A DNA stretch of 64,000 nucleotides from Bog-473 sp963711065. Lineage in GTDB: Bacteria > Actinomycetota > Acidimicrobiia > Acidimicrobiales > RAAP-2. Made by a program: the position numbers and the translations under genes. The notes beneath the pieces are model-generated. The model was not told the origin of the DNA, ran no database searches, and saw only the letters and a list, made by a program, of their open reading frames with translations. Location of the stretch: contig CAVQCO010000006.1 of the NCBI GenBank assembly GCA_963711065.1, positions 310,001 through 374,000 of the forward strand, given 5' to 3'. Positions 45,881 to 55,805 of the stretch are shown here, piece after piece. Position 1 is the first letter of the stretch. Every line of letters begins with the position of its first letter.

Positions 45881-46762
45881 ATGGCCACCGGGCGCCCGGC
45901 TGTCGGTGAGAGGAACCGGTCGACGGCGATCGTCCCCATCCGGATCCCCGCCGAGGAGGGCGACGAGCAGGAGGACCCCCGATTGTCGGACGTCGACGAG
46001 TGGGGGCGGTCGGAACGCACGCGCGCACTGGCTCGGGCGCTCTACGAACCGATCTACTCGAGGTGGTTCCGCGCCGAATGGGAGGGCCTCGAGAAGATCC
46101 CGACCGAGGGCGGGGCGCTGCTCATCGCCAACCACGCGGGTGCGCTCCCCTCCGACGCACCGGTCATCATGCACGGGATCGAGAAGGAGCTCGGGCGGCC
46201 GATCTACGGCTTGGCCGACTACTTCTTCAGGACGGTGCCCGTCGTCGGGACCCTGTGGGCCCGCGCCGGCGGCGTGTCCGCTCGTCCCGCCAACGCATAC
46301 CGGCTGCTGAAGGAGCAGGGGCAGCTCGTCCTCGTCTTCCCCGAGGGCACCAAGGGTCCGTCGAAATCCTTCACGGACCGCTACCAGCTGCGCCGCTTCG
46401 GGCGCGGCGGCTTCGTCGAGATCGCCATGCGGGCCGGAGTCCCCGTGATCCCGATCGCCGTCATCGGCTCGGAGGAGGCCATGCCCGTGCTGCTGCGGTT
46501 GCCCACGCTGGCCCGGGCCCTCGGCATCCCCTACTTCCCCATCACCCCCAACCTGTTGGCCTTCGGGCCGCTCGGCGTCGTCACCCCGTTCCCCGCCAAG
46601 TTCAAGCTGCGGGTGCTCGACCCCGTTCACTTCGACGTCCCGGCGGACCAGGAGCGGTACTCGAAGAGCCGCATCATGGAGGAGTCCGAGCGCATCCGCT
46701 CCATGCTCCAGGATTCGGTCTACGACATGCTGCGTGACCGCCGCAGTGTGTGGTTCGGCTGA
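45881..46762 (+). CDS. PlsC-type acyltransferase, Rv0502-like
   Basis: 293 aa. 'LLIANHAGALPSDAPVIM' is the catalytic His block, and 'VFPEGTKGPSKSF' the glycerol-phosphate block. The Asp is six residues after the His instead of the usual four. The N-terminal 35 residues are variable. ATG 45881 is chosen over an upstream frame opening. The next gene resembles Rv0501, so the pair matches a conserved actinobacterial acyltransferase and epimerase unit. Role in phospholipid or glycolipid acylation is inferred. Confidence 0.83.
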   Translation: MATGRPAVGERNRSTAIVPIRIPAEEGDEQEDPRLSDVDEWGRSERTRALARALYEPIYSRWFRAEWEGLEKIPTEGGALLIANHAGALPSDAPVIMHGIEKELGRPIYGLADYFFRTVPVVGTLWARAGGVSARPANAYRLLKEQGQLVLVFPEGTKGPSKSFTDRYQLRRFGRGGFVEIAMRAGVPVIPIAVIGSEEAMPVLLRLPTLARALGIPYFPITPNLLAFGPLGVVTPFPAKFKLRVLDPVHFDVPADQERYSKSRIMEESERIRSMLQDSVYDMLRDRRSVWFG

Positions 46763-46769
46763 CGTCGCC

Positions 46770-47808
46770 GTGAGCAGGCGCGTCCTCGTCACGGGTGCCG
46801 ACACCTTCTGGGGTGGACGCATGATCCAGGCGCTCGAGAGCGACCCCAGCATGGACGTGATCCTCGGAATGGGCACCCGGGCGCCCTCGTTGCCGTTCGA
46901 GCGGGCGGAGTTCGTCCGCGCCGACCAGACGTACTCCATCATGAACCGGATCGTGAAGGCGACACAGGTCGACACGATCCTGCACACGTTCATGATCACG
47001 AACTCGACCACCGTGCCGAGGCGTGCCATGCACGAGATCAACGTCATCGGGACGATGAACCTGCTGGCGGCCGCAGGAGCTGCCGGCTCGTCCGTGCGCC
47101 ACGTCGTGGTGAAGTCGTCGACGCTCGTCTACGGCTCGGCGGCGAGCGATCCCAACACGTTCCAAGAGGACATGGTGCGCACGAGCCCGGTGAAGAACAG
47201 CGTGGAGCGCTCGCTGGTCGAGGCCGAGGGCCTCGTACGCGACTTCTCGGAGGACAATCCGGCGACTCGCGTCACGGTCCTCCGGTTCGCCAACGTCCTC
47301 GGCACGCACCTGACGACGCCGATCAGTCGCAACCTGGCCAGACCGCTGTGCCCGGCGATCTTCGGGTTCGACCCGCTGCTCCAATTCGTCGAGGAGGACG
47401 ACGTCGTGCGTGCCCTCGTCCACGTGACCCGGGGCAGCATCCCCGGCCTCTACAACGTGGCGGGCGACGGCCGCTTGCCCTGGAGCGAGGTGGCCGGCAT
47501 CTGCGGCACCCGTCTGGTCCCGCTGTCACCGTTCAGTCCGTTGAAGCTCCGTCCCGTGGCGAGGCTGTTCGACCTGCCCGAGGAGCTGGAGGACCTGCTC
47601 CGTTACGGGCGCGGTGTCGACACGCGGCGGCTCGCGGCGACGGGGTTCACCTACAACGCCACCAGCGCCGGCGCCGTGCGCACGTTCATCCGCCGCGCTC
47701 CGGCTACGCCGGCAATCGGGGCGCCAGCCGATGTCGTACACCTACGAGCACGACGTCGAGCAGTTCTTCCGCCACTCGCCCTCGGTCATGAGCGCGACCG
47801 ACACCTGA
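46770..47808 (+). CDS. NAD-dependent epimerase, Rv0501-like, C-terminal +1 frameshift
   Basis: Extended SDR of about 346 aa. 'RRVLVTGADTFWGGRMIQAL', 'VVVKSSTLVYGSAASDPNTF', 'VTVLRFANVLG' and 'IPGLYNVAGDGRLPWSEV' read in one frame to 'AVRTFIRR' (about 47693). The conserved tail 'YTYEHDVEQFFRHSPSVM' is in the next frame. Removing one base at CGCGCTC (47694-47700) joins them. GTG 46770 starts 7 bases after the acyltransferase stop. The break lies close to the C-terminus, so a truncated or altered tail might be tolerated if it is real. Confidence 0.82.
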
Positions 47809-47811
47809 GGT

Positions 47812-48429
47812 TCAGCCGAGCCACTCCGCCGCGAGGCCCGGTGCGCGGGAGGCCCACTCCTCCGCTGTGATCGCATAGCGCACATGGTCCTCCCACACGC
47901 CGTCGATCTCGAGGAAGCGCAGTGCGACCCCTTCCTCCCGGACGCCGAGCTTCTCGACCACCCGGCGGCTGGCGAAGTTCCTCGGGATGATGGAGATCTC
48001 GACCCGGTGCAGCGAAATGGCCTCGAAGGCGAAGCGGAGCGTGACGACGACCGCCTCGGGCACGAGCCCCCGGCCGGCGAGCGCCTCGTCGATCCAGTAG
48101 CCGATGAACGCGCTCTGGAACGGCCCGCGCTGAATGGAGGAGAGCGTGACCTCCCCGGCGAAGCGCTCGCCCAAGAAGATGCCGAACCCGTAGCCGGTGC
48201 CCAGGTGGCGCTCGCGTTCACGGATGCCGCAGCGGGCGGCGAAGCTGGGGCGGTCCTCCGACGGCACCGGGGCGCCCTTGGGCCGCGGCTCCCAGCGGAG
48301 CAGCCAGTCGGCGCAGCGGGTGCGCACCTCGTGCCAGGCCGGGAAGTCGTCCTCCGTCAGCGAGCGCAGCAGCACCCGCTTTCCCCGCAGCTCCAACGGA
48401 GCGTGGCGCACGGCCCTGGCGGCGCTCAT
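47812..48429 (-). CDS. GNAT N-acetyltransferase, RimJ-like
   Basis: 205 aa. 'RGKRVLLRSLTEDDFPAWHE' N-terminus, 'IGYWIDEALAGRGLVPEAVV' (acetyl-CoA loop Q/RxxGxG/A), 'SLHRVEISIIPRNFASRRVV' and 'EKLGVREEG'. It likely acetylates a protein N-terminus or small amine. ATG 48429 overlaps the aminotransferase stop (ATGA). Convergent with the epimerase gene, 3 bases apart. Confidence 0.86.
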   Translation of the reverse strand: MSAARAVRHAPLELRGKRVLLRSLTEDDFPAWHEVRTRCADWLLRWEPRPKGAPVPSEDRPSFAARCGIRERERHLGTGYGFGIFLGERFAGEVTLSSIQRGPFQSAFIGYWIDEALAGRGLVPEAVVVTLRFAFEAISLHRVEISIIPRNFASRRVVEKLGVREEGVALRFLEIDGVWEDHVRYAITAEEWASRAPGLAAEWLG

Positions 48430-49514
48430 CGTCCGAGCACCTCGCTCAGGGCGCCGAGCAGCGCGAACACGTTCCGCCGCCGGGCCACGTGCCCCATGCA
48501 GCCGATGCGCCAGACCTGTCCCGCCAGCTGCCCCGCCCCTGCGCCGATCTCTATCCCGTAGGAGCACAGGAGCTCGCGCCGGCACGCGGCCTCGTCGACC
48601 CCGGCGGGGACGCGGACCGTCGTCAATTGGGGCAGGCGGTGCTCCTTGTCGACCAGTAGCTCGAGCCCGAGCCCGACCAGCCCGTCCTGCAGCAGCCGGC
48701 CGCACTCGGCATGGCGCTGCTGCACCGCCGCGAGCCCCTCGTCGAGCACGGCGCCCAGCCCGGCGTGGAGGGCCGCCACCATGGCCACCGGTGCCGTGTG
48801 GTGGTACACGCGTCCCCCACCTTCGGCCTCGTTGACGTAGCGGGCGAGAAGGTTGAGGTCGAGGTACCAGCTCGACGGCCGCTCGACGAGACGGCCCAGG
48901 GCGCGGGGGGAGACGGTGAGCGGCGACAGCCCGGGCGGGACGCCCAGGCACTTCTGCGTGCCGCTGTAGGCCACGTCCACGCCCCAGTCGTCGACGGCGA
49001 CCTCGATCCCGCCCAGGGAGGTCACCATGTCCACCAGGAGCAGCGCCTCGCCCTTGCCCCGCCCCAACGGCTCGATCTCGCTGCGCACCCCGGTCGACGT
49101 CTCGGCGTGCACCACGGCGACGATCGCCGGCGCCGGATGGGCGGCCAGGAGCTGGTCGGGGTCGATCGGCTCGCCCCAGGGGGCCTCGACCCGGACGACG
49201 TCGGCGCCGAGGCGGCCGGCCACCTCGCACATGCGCTCGCCGAAGACGCCGTTGACCCCGACGACCACCGCGTCGTCCGGCCGGACGAAGTTCACGAACG
49301 ACGCCTCCATGCCGGCGGACCCCGTCCCGCTGATCGGCAACGTGAGGGCGTTCGACGTCGCGAAGACGCGGCGGAGGCGGTCGTTCGTCTCGTCGAGCAG
49401 AGCCAGGAACTGCGGATCGAGGTGTCCGACCACCGGTCCGGCGAGCGCCATGGTGACCTCGGGGTACGGGTTCGAAGGCCCGGGACCCATCAGCAGACGG
49501 TCGGATATCCCCAC
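48426..49514 (-). CDS. Class V aminotransferase (alanine-glyoxylate type)
   Basis: 362 aa PLP enzyme. 'LMGPGPSNPYPEV' N-terminus, 'GTGSAGMEASFVNF' phosphate loop, 'VDMVTSLGGIEVAVDDWGVD', Lys188 in 'SGTQKCLG' as Schiff base, 'RIGCMGHVA' near the end. Matches the alanine/serine-glyoxylate aminotransferase group (photorespiratory-type glyoxylate removal or serine use). GTG 49514. Coupled to a GNAT gene. Confidence 0.88.
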   Translation of the reverse strand: MGISDRLLMGPGPSNPYPEVTMALAGPVVGHLDPQFLALLDETNDRLRRVFATSNALTLPISGTGSAGMEASFVNFVRPDDAVVVGVNGVFGERMCEVAGRLGADVVRVEAPWGEPIDPDQLLAAHPAPAIVAVVHAETSTGVRSEIEPLGRGKGEALLLVDMVTSLGGIEVAVDDWGVDVAYSGTQKCLGVPPGLSPLTVSPRALGRLVERPSSWYLDLNLLARYVNEAEGGGRVYHHTAPVAMVAALHAGLGAVLDEGLAAVQQRHAECGRLLQDGLVGLGLELLVDKEHRLPQLTTVRVPAGVDEAACRRELLCSYGIEIGAGAGQLAGQVWRIGCMGHVARRRNVFALLGALSEVLGR

Positions 49515-49680
49515 CCGCGCATCGTGGCAGGTCGGCGCTCACCTGCGCCAACGCGCCCGGTGAGGGCGAAGGGCCGGGATAGATTGCCCACGTGCGGAAG
49601 GCAGGCCAGGGCCAACCGGGTGCCCCCGGGCGAGCGGATCGGCAGGTGCGTGCGGCTCTCCACGGGCCGCGGACCACGTC

Positions 49681-50622
49681 GTGACCCAGGCCGGCCCGGT
49701 CGCCGCAGTGGATTGCGGGACGAACTCGACCCGCCTGCTGATCCTCGCCGGCGACGGCACGCAGGTGTCCCGCCTCATGCGGATCACGCGCCTCGGCGAG
49801 GGCGTCGATGCGACGGGGCTCCTCGCTCCCGAGGCGATCGACCGCACGCTCGCGGTCCTGTCCGAGTACCGGACGCTGATCGACAAGGAGGGGGCAACGG
49901 CCGTCCGCCTCGTCGCCACCTCAGCGGCACGCGATGCCAAGAACGGTGAGGACTTCCTTCGGGAGGCCTCCGCCGTCATCGGCGCCCCCGCCGAGCTCCT
50001 CGACGGGCAGGCGGAGGGCCGGCTGGCCTGGGAGGGCGCGAGCAGCGCGCTCGCACCCTCCGACGCCGACGACGTCGTCGTCGACATCGGTGGCGGCTCG
50101 ACCGAGATCGTCCACCACCGTCGGGGCACGGTGCGGAGCACCTCTTTGGACATCGGGTGCGTGCGGGTCACCGAGCGGTACTTCCACCACGATCCGCCGA
50201 CGAGCGCAGAGCTGCGCGCGGCGGAGACAGACGTCAGCTCCATGCTGCGTGCTGGTCTCGCCGTGCTCGTGGAGGCTGAGGGCCCGTCTCCTCCCGGCCG
50301 TCTCATCGGCCTCGCCGGAACGATCACCACGCTGGCCGCGCTCGACCTCGGGCTGGAGGAGTACGACCCGGGTCGCATCCATCACACGCGACTCTCGGGC
50401 GCCGCGGTCGATCGTTGGTACGAGGTGCTGTCGAGGGAATCGTCGCAGCAACGGGCTCTTCGACGGGTCATCGCACCCGGACGGGAGGATGTCATCGTCG
50501 GGGGGGCCCTCGTCCTCCGCTCGGTCATGGACGTCGCCGGGTTCGAGAGCTGCCTCGTCTCCGAGAGCGACATGCTCGACGGCCTGGCGCTCGGCATGCT
50601 CAGGCCCGGCGGCGCCGCATGA
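49681..50622 (+). CDS. ppx: Ppx/GppA exopolyphosphatase
   Basis: 313 aa ASKHA-fold phosphatase. 'AAVDCGTNSTRLLILAGDG' phosphate-1 loop, 'ATSAARDAKNG', 'VVVDIGGGSTEIVH' phosphate-2 loop and 'GLAGTITTLAALDLG'. Length fits the short actinobacterial Ppx1-type enzymes that hydrolyse polyphosphate or pppGpp. GTG 49681. In other Actinobacteria it directly follows DUF501; here it is about 10 kb away and inverted relative to it. It is coupled (ATGA) to the following methyltransferase. Confidence 0.9.
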   Translation: MTQAGPVAAVDCGTNSTRLLILAGDGTQVSRLMRITRLGEGVDATGLLAPEAIDRTLAVLSEYRTLIDKEGATAVRLVATSAARDAKNGEDFLREASAVIGAPAELLDGQAEGRLAWEGASSALAPSDADDVVVDIGGGSTEIVHHRRGTVRSTSLDIGCVRVTERYFHHDPPTSAELRAAETDVSSMLRAGLAVLVEAEGPSPPGRLIGLAGTITTLAALDLGLEEYDPGRIHHTRLSGAAVDRWYEVLSRESSQQRALRRVIAPGREDVIVGGALVLRSVMDVAGFESCLVSESDMLDGLALGMLRPGGAA

Positions 50623-51920
50623 CAGCCGGCGACCCGAGGCCGGTGGCCGTCGACCGGGTGAAGCGTGCGGCCCGGCGGCTCCTCGACAAGGTGGCCGAGC
50701 CCTACGTCGACAGGTCGATCCGGGGCGTCGTGGACGCCATCGCGTCACAGCCCGTGCAGGCACCCAGGGCGGCGGCGATCGAATTGCACTCCGCCCTCCA
50801 CGAGGCGCGCTCCATCGCGCTGGCCGAGATGCCTCCCGGTGCCGAGACCGTCCTCAGCGCCGGAGCGAATGGTGCCTGGTACTTCGACTGGTTCGACCAG
50901 GAGTACGGCCCGGTGCGGCGGCACATCGGGGTCGAGGCGTACATGCCCAGGCCCGAGAACCTTCCCGGGAACGTGGAATGGGTCGAGGCGGACCTCGCGG
51001 GACCCGACGGGGTGGCCGCCGTGGCGAGCGGCTCCGTCGACCTGGTCTTCTCGGGTCAGAACATCGAACACCTCTGGCCCGGGCAAATGGTGGCCTTCCT
51101 CGTGGAGTCGAATCGGGTCCTGAGGTCCGGCGGGCACCTCGTCGTCGACAGTCCCAATCGTGAGCTCGCCGCGGCCTACCGGTGGAGCATGGGCGAGCAC
51201 ACGGTCGAGCTCACTCCCGACGAGGCGAGCCGCCTGCTGACGCTCGCCGGTTTCACGGTCGAGCACATGAAGGGCCTGTGGCTCTGCAGGAGCCGAGACC
51301 GGCTGCTGGCGCTGGAGCCGCCCGCGTCGGTCCTGCATCCCGACGGCTACACGCACCGGATCGCCCTGGCGGCGGCCCGCCCGTCGGACAGCTTCATCTG
51401 GTGGGCGGAGGCACGCAAGGTCGCCGATCCGGACGTGGGCGGGCTGCGGCAGACCGTCTCGGAGATCTTCGACGCGGCGTGGGCGGAGCGGGTCGGCCGG
51501 CTCAAACCCGACGCGGGCGATCCCGTCTCCCTCCCCGACGGTCGTCCGGGTGTCGTGATGCCGCGGGGACGCCACGGCATCTCCATGATGGGGCCGTTCA
51601 TGGCCGTGCCCGAGGGCACCTACACGTTCACCGTCGAGGTCGCGTGGCGCGGCCACACGGATCCGCCGCACCCGTTGGCGATCCTCGAGGTGCTGGCGGG
51701 TCAGGAGGTGCTCGCCACCTCCGAGCTGCGCAGCCCGGCGCCGGAGGGGTCGGAGAGCTTGTCGGCCACCGCCGCCTTCGCCCAGCTGGCGTTCACCGTG
51801 CACGTCCGGCTCGTCTCCACCGGCGTGGCCGAGGTCACCTCGCCGTTGGGCCTGACGATGGCCCCGGATCCGTGGCGGAACGAGGACGCTTCCCTGGTGG
51901 AAGGTTCCGGACCCCTCTGA
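50619..51920 (+). CDS. SAM-dependent methyltransferase with C-terminal beta domain
   Basis: 433 aa. Class I methyltransferase region at about residues 60-230: 'GSVDLVFSGQNIEHLWPGQM' and 'VLRSGGHLVVDSPN' are typical of methyltransferase type 11; motif I is degenerate ('VLSAGANGAWYF', no GxGxG). Residues about 310-430 are beta-rich ('AVPEGTYTFTVEVAWRGHT', 'VHVRLVSTGVAEVTSPLGL') and look like a carbohydrate-binding sandwich. Possibly methylates or caps a surface glycan. ATG 50619 overlaps the ppx stop. Confidence 0.75.
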   Translation: MTAGDPRPVAVDRVKRAARRLLDKVAEPYVDRSIRGVVDAIASQPVQAPRAAAIELHSALHEARSIALAEMPPGAETVLSAGANGAWYFDWFDQEYGPVRRHIGVEAYMPRPENLPGNVEWVEADLAGPDGVAAVASGSVDLVFSGQNIEHLWPGQMVAFLVESNRVLRSGGHLVVDSPNRELAAAYRWSMGEHTVELTPDEASRLLTLAGFTVEHMKGLWLCRSRDRLLALEPPASVLHPDGYTHRIALAAARPSDSFIWWAEARKVADPDVGGLRQTVSEIFDAAWAERVGRLKPDAGDPVSLPDGRPGVVMPRGRHGISMMGPFMAVPEGTYTFTVEVAWRGHTDPPHPLAILEVLAGQEVLATSELRSPAPEGSESLSATAAFAQLAFTVHVRLVSTGVAEVTSPLGLTMAPDPWRNEDASLVEGSGPL

Positions 51921-51933
51921 CGGGAGCCCGGCG

Positions 51934-53283
51934 CTACGGCGCGAGCAAGGTCGCCTGCGGATGGACGGTCGCCACGAAGAGCATGACGGCGAGCGCCCCC
52001 TGCGAGACCGCCAACGCGCCGACCACCCCGGCGGTCCAGCTCGGGCGTATCTTCCACGCATAGCCCGCCAAGAGCGGGAAGACCGCCATGGAATAGCGGA
52101 GGATGCTCGAAGGCCAATAGGGGCTGAGCATCCCGAGGACGCTGCCGACGGTGAACACCCACCAGAAGAGCGGGATGCGCACCCCTTTCAGCTGCGCCTG
52201 CACCAGCCAGACCAGGCCCACCGCCGTGAACACGACGGCGGCGGCGGCGAGCACGTCGGGCGCCACCTTGAAGGCGTGCACCCCACCGAAGAGGTTGCGG
52301 AGGGATCGGAACGGGGTCATGAACCAGACGAAGTGGGCTCCTCCCCAGTAGTCCTCGGCCTTCAAGAACGCGAGGGCCGTGCCGGTCCGGTTCCATGAGT
52401 AGGCGAGCCATGCGATGAACCCGAGCGGTGCGATGGCGAGTGCCACGAGGGGTCGGATCTTGCGTTCCCTGACGACCACCGGCACGGCCGCCACCGCGAC
52501 ACAGGCGACGACGACAAGGCCGAAGTTCCGGGTCAGGCTCGCAACGACGGCGAAGACGGAGGCGGTGATCCAGTACCGCCGGGAGAGGGCCCACAGGCAG
52601 AACCCGGCCGCCGCGAGGAACAGCCCTTCGGTGTAGGCCATGCTCAAGACGAACGCCGTCGGGAAGAACACGTAGAAGAGGACGGAGCGATCGGCAATGG
52701 CCGCCCCGAACACTTCGCGCACGGCCAGCCAGACGGCGACCGCGGAGGCGGCTCCACACAGGAAGGAGACGACGATGGCGGCATGGGAGTACGACAGGCC
52801 CGTGACGGCGACACAGAACCGGATGGCCGCGGGAAAGGCCGGCAGGAACGCCCAGCTGCTGCCGGTGCCCTCGTTGACCAAGCGGTCGGGATAGCCGAAT
52901 TGGGCGATGTGGTTGTACCAGCCGCCGTCCCAGCTGCCACCCATGACCGACGGGATGCTCAGATTGGGGAAGATCCACTTGCTGACGAGCGCAGCGAACA
53001 GGACGGCCACCCGGGACAACAGGAAATACCCGAGCGGCCGGACCAACGGAGCCAGCTGGGCGCTTCGCCGAAGCGGCTCGGGCGCCTCCACCGGTTCGGC
53101 GACCCCTTCGAGGGCCGGCGTGCCCGCTGGCACACCGCCTCCGTTGGCCGCGTCCACCGGCTCGCTCGTGGTGACACCGGTCGTGAGCTCGTCCCGGTCG
53201 TGGGTGAGCGAGGAGTCGGTCGTCATCGCAGACGTGTCACCCGCGGCGCGCCCCGGTCCCGCACGGGTCGTGGCCCTCGCCAC
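51934..53283 (-). CDS. PIG-V/GPI18-like membrane mannosyltransferase
   Basis: 449 aa GT-C-type integral membrane protein with about ten hydrophobic helices after a polar 75-residue N-terminus. 'GGSWDGGWYNHIAQFGYPDR' is the acidic first loop with WDGGWY, a motif of the PIG-V family. It would use a polyprenyl-phosphate sugar on the outer face; the downstream divergent GT2 could supply it. GTG 53283 has AGGAG 7 bases upstream; an ATG lies at codon 20. The 262-base gap 53284-53545 holds no recognisable gene. Confidence 0.8.
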   Translation of the reverse strand: MARATTRAGPGRAAGDTSAMTTDSSLTHDRDELTTGVTTSEPVDAANGGGVPAGTPALEGVAEPVEAPEPLRRSAQLAPLVRPLGYFLLSRVAVLFAALVSKWIFPNLSIPSVMGGSWDGGWYNHIAQFGYPDRLVNEGTGSSWAFLPAFPAAIRFCVAVTGLSYSHAAIVVSFLCGAASAVAVWLAVREVFGAAIADRSVLFYVFFPTAFVLSMAYTEGLFLAAAGFCLWALSRRYWITASVFAVVASLTRNFGLVVVACVAVAAVPVVVRERKIRPLVALAIAPLGFIAWLAYSWNRTGTALAFLKAEDYWGGAHFVWFMTPFRSLRNLFGGVHAFKVAPDVLAAAAVVFTAVGLVWLVQAQLKGVRIPLFWWVFTVGSVLGMLSPYWPSSILRYSMAVFPLLAGYAWKIRPSWTAGVVGALAVSQGALAVMLFVATVHPQATLLAP

Positions 53284-53545
53284 GGGGGGACTCCTTGTTC
53301 CATGTCGTCACCTTCGCTCGTGGCTCCGCCGTCCGGATCAGGCCGATCGGGACCGGGCGTGGGTCGCAGCGCCGTCTTCAATTACCCACTCTAGCTGGGG
53401 TTTCCCCGCAACTCCGGACCCGCCACCACCTGCATCTTCGTTCGACTCGCAGCACCCCGGCACGTCTTCGGACGGCCCGTGCCGGCCGGCGAGGCACCGA
53501 AACCCATCGAAGTTCCCTCCTTTCCGGGGCGCGTAGCCTTGGCCC

Positions 53546-54544
53546 GTGTCCGCTCCGCATCTCTCGGTGGTCCTGCCGATGTACGACGAGGAAGAGGTGC
53601 TGCCCGTCTTGGTCGATCGGCTCCGCCCGGTCCTCGACGGGCTGCGCACGACCTATGAGGTGATCGCCGTCGACGACGGGAGCTCCGACGCCACGGCGAT
53701 CCTCCTGCAGAAATTCCGGCGGGGCTGGTCGCAGTTGCGGATCGTGCGGTTGCGCACCAACGCAGGCCATCAGGCCGCCATCTCCGCCGGCCTGGCCGCC
53801 GCCCGCGGCGATCTGGTCGTCACGCTCGACGCCGACCTGCAGGATCCCCCCGAGGTCATCGCCGAGATGGTCGAGGTCGCCCATCGCGAGGGCGTGGACG
53901 TCGTCTACGGAGTCCGATCGGACAGGTCGACGGACTCGGCCTTCAAACGGAGCACCGCCAATGCCTTCTACCGGCTCCTCCGGCGCTTGAGCGGGAGTCA
54001 TGTACCGGCCTCGGCCGGGGACTTCCGGCTGATGTCGAGGGCAACCGTTACGGCGATCAACGGCCTGCCCGAGCACCACCGGGTCTTGCGCCTCGTCGTT
54101 CCCGCCCTCGGCTTCCCCTCGGCGTCCGTCCACTACCGCCGCGAGGCCCGGGCCGCCGGCGCGTCCAAGTACTCCCTCGGGCGCATGGTGAGACTGTCGA
54201 TCGACAGTCTCACGGCGTTCTCCATCGGCCCCCTGCGCCTGGCCACGTGGTTCGGGCTTCTCGGGAGCGTCGTCGCGGTCGGGCTCGTCTGCTACGCCAT
54301 CGTGGCCCAGATCACGAGCACGACGGTGCCCGGTTGGACCTCGACCATCGCTGCGATCGCCGGATTCGGTGCGGTGCAACTCCTCGCTCTCGGGCTCCTG
54401 GGCGAGTACGTCGGACGGATCTACATGATGCTGCAGGGACGGCCGACCTACTTCGTCGCCTACGACTCGCTGCAGGAGGACGCCGGGGCACCCGACGACG
54501 AGTATGCACCGCAGGGCAGCGAAGGCTCCCGGGCTTCCGCGTGA
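53546..54544 (+). CDS. GT2 polyprenyl-phosphate glycosyltransferase (DPM1/GtrB-like)
   Basis: 332 aa. 'SVVLPMYDEEEVLPVLVDRL', 'VIAVDDGSSDATA', metal site DAD at 95-97 in 'DADLQDPPE', 'SAGDFRLMSR', and two C-terminal TM helices (about 230-255 and 268-290). Makes polyprenyl-phospho-sugar (mannose or glucose) from a nucleotide sugar at the cytoplasmic face. GTG 53546. Followed after one base by a methyltransferase. Confidence 0.9.
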   Translation: MSAPHLSVVLPMYDEEEVLPVLVDRLRPVLDGLRTTYEVIAVDDGSSDATAILLQKFRRGWSQLRIVRLRTNAGHQAAISAGLAAARGDLVVTLDADLQDPPEVIAEMVEVAHREGVDVVYGVRSDRSTDSAFKRSTANAFYRLLRRLSGSHVPASAGDFRLMSRATVTAINGLPEHHRVLRLVVPALGFPSASVHYRREARAAGASKYSLGRMVRLSIDSLTAFSIGPLRLATWFGLLGSVVAVGLVCYAIVAQITSTTVPGWTSTIAAIAGFGAVQLLALGLLGEYVGRIYMMLQGRPTYFVAYDSLQEDAGAPDDEYAPQGSEGSRASA

Positions 54545-54545
54545 C

Positions 54546-55796
54546 ATGACCGAGATCATCGCTCCTCACGACGAGCGGACGTCGGTGGACTGGACCAGCA
54601 CGATGTGCTGCCCCCGCTGCCGCGGAGAGCTCACGATCAATCGTTTCGTCGAATCAGTCGACGGCCGCCTGAAGGAAGGCGAGCTCGTCTGCGACGGCTG
54701 CGCCCGCGTCGTGTGCCTGGTCAACCAATTCAAGTTCGACTTCCACGTCGATGCCGCGCCGCAGGTCGCACCCGCCGGGTGCCGGGTCTCCTCGTCCAGC
54801 CAGGAGCGGCGCATCCCAGCCGATTCGCCCGAGATCGCACGGACGTCGCGCTGGCACGAGGCCCCTCCCTTCTATCTGTACTCCCGAGGTGGTGTCGGCG
54901 ACACCTGCTCGTTCAGCGGAGCGTTCACCGACGCGTTGGTCCGTCTGCGCCATCAACCCGACGGGGGCACCGTCGACGTCTTCGTCGACGATTCGCTCAG
55001 CGCGTCCAGCGAGCTCTTCACGCCAGAAGGGTCCTTCACCGTGCCGGTCATCGCGGCCAGCGACCTGTCGCCGGACGCCCACGAGTTGGTGATCGCCTCT
55101 CGGGGCGCCGCGCCACACGGGTCGAGTGGGACCGCCGTCCTGTTCGAGGAGCTGATCCTGTACGGACCGCCCGGCCTCGCGGCATTCCACACGCCCGAGC
55201 CCATCAACTACGGCAACCCCTACAGCCCCTTCATCGAGAGCTATCTGGCCCAGACCGGACCGGACGACCTCGTGCTCGAAATCGGCGGAGGCGACCGCAG
55301 GAGGGGCTTGCCCAACCACCTCAACTTCGAATACCTGAAGTTCGAACTGGCCGACGTCTACGGGGACATCCACGCACTGCCGTTCCAGGACGGCTCGTTC
55401 GACGTGGTCCACAGCCAGGCCGTCTTCGAGCACCTGGCCGATCCATTCGCGGCGGCGCGCGAGATCATCCGGGTGACCAGGCCCGGCGGCTTGATCCTGA
55501 CCGAGGTCGCCTTTCTCCAGCCGCTGCATGCCGTCCCCTACCACTTCTTCAACATGACGTTGTGGGGGGTCGAGATGCTCTTCAAGGACTGTGAGATCGT
55601 CGCCTCGGACTGGTTCGGGCCGCTGTCCGATACCGTGGCCTGGTTGCTCGACGCTGCCGGCCTCACGGCGAAGGTGGCGCCCGACCGACTCGAGCGGATC
55701 CGATCGGAGTTCCGGGAGTTCGACGCCTTGATCTCGCACGACGAGCTCAAGCCGGTGGCCAGCGGTGTCCACATCGCCGCACGCAAGCCCGGCTGA
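54546..55796 (+). CDS. Three-part methyltransferase: zinc ribbon, beta domain, type-11 methyltransferase
   Basis: 416 aa. N-terminal zinc ribbon with Cys22, Cys25, Cys49 and Cys52 ('CPRC', 'CDGC'; Trm112-like). The middle region, about 95-220, is beta-rich ('GGTVDVFVDDSLSASSELFT'), similar to a carbohydrate-binding sandwich. The C-terminal part, about 225-400, has 'VLEIGGGDRR', 'LPFQDGSFDVVHSQAVFEHL' and 'VTRPGGLILTE', a clear SAM-binding class I fold. Likely modifies a sugar or glycan terminus. ATG 54546, coupled to the GT2. Confidence 0.78.
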   Translation: MTEIIAPHDERTSVDWTSTMCCPRCRGELTINRFVESVDGRLKEGELVCDGCARVVCLVNQFKFDFHVDAAPQVAPAGCRVSSSSQERRIPADSPEIARTSRWHEAPPFYLYSRGGVGDTCSFSGAFTDALVRLRHQPDGGTVDVFVDDSLSASSELFTPEGSFTVPVIAASDLSPDAHELVIASRGAAPHGSSGTAVLFEELILYGPPGLAAFHTPEPINYGNPYSPFIESYLAQTGPDDLVLEIGGGDRRRGLPNHLNFEYLKFELADVYGDIHALPFQDGSFDVVHSQAVFEHLADPFAAAREIIRVTRPGGLILTEVAFLQPLHAVPYHFFNMTLWGVEMLFKDCEIVASDWFGPLSDTVAWLLDAAGLTAKVAPDRLERIRSEFREFDALISHDELKPVASGVHIAARKPG

Positions 55797-55805
55797 CTCC
55801 CAGGC

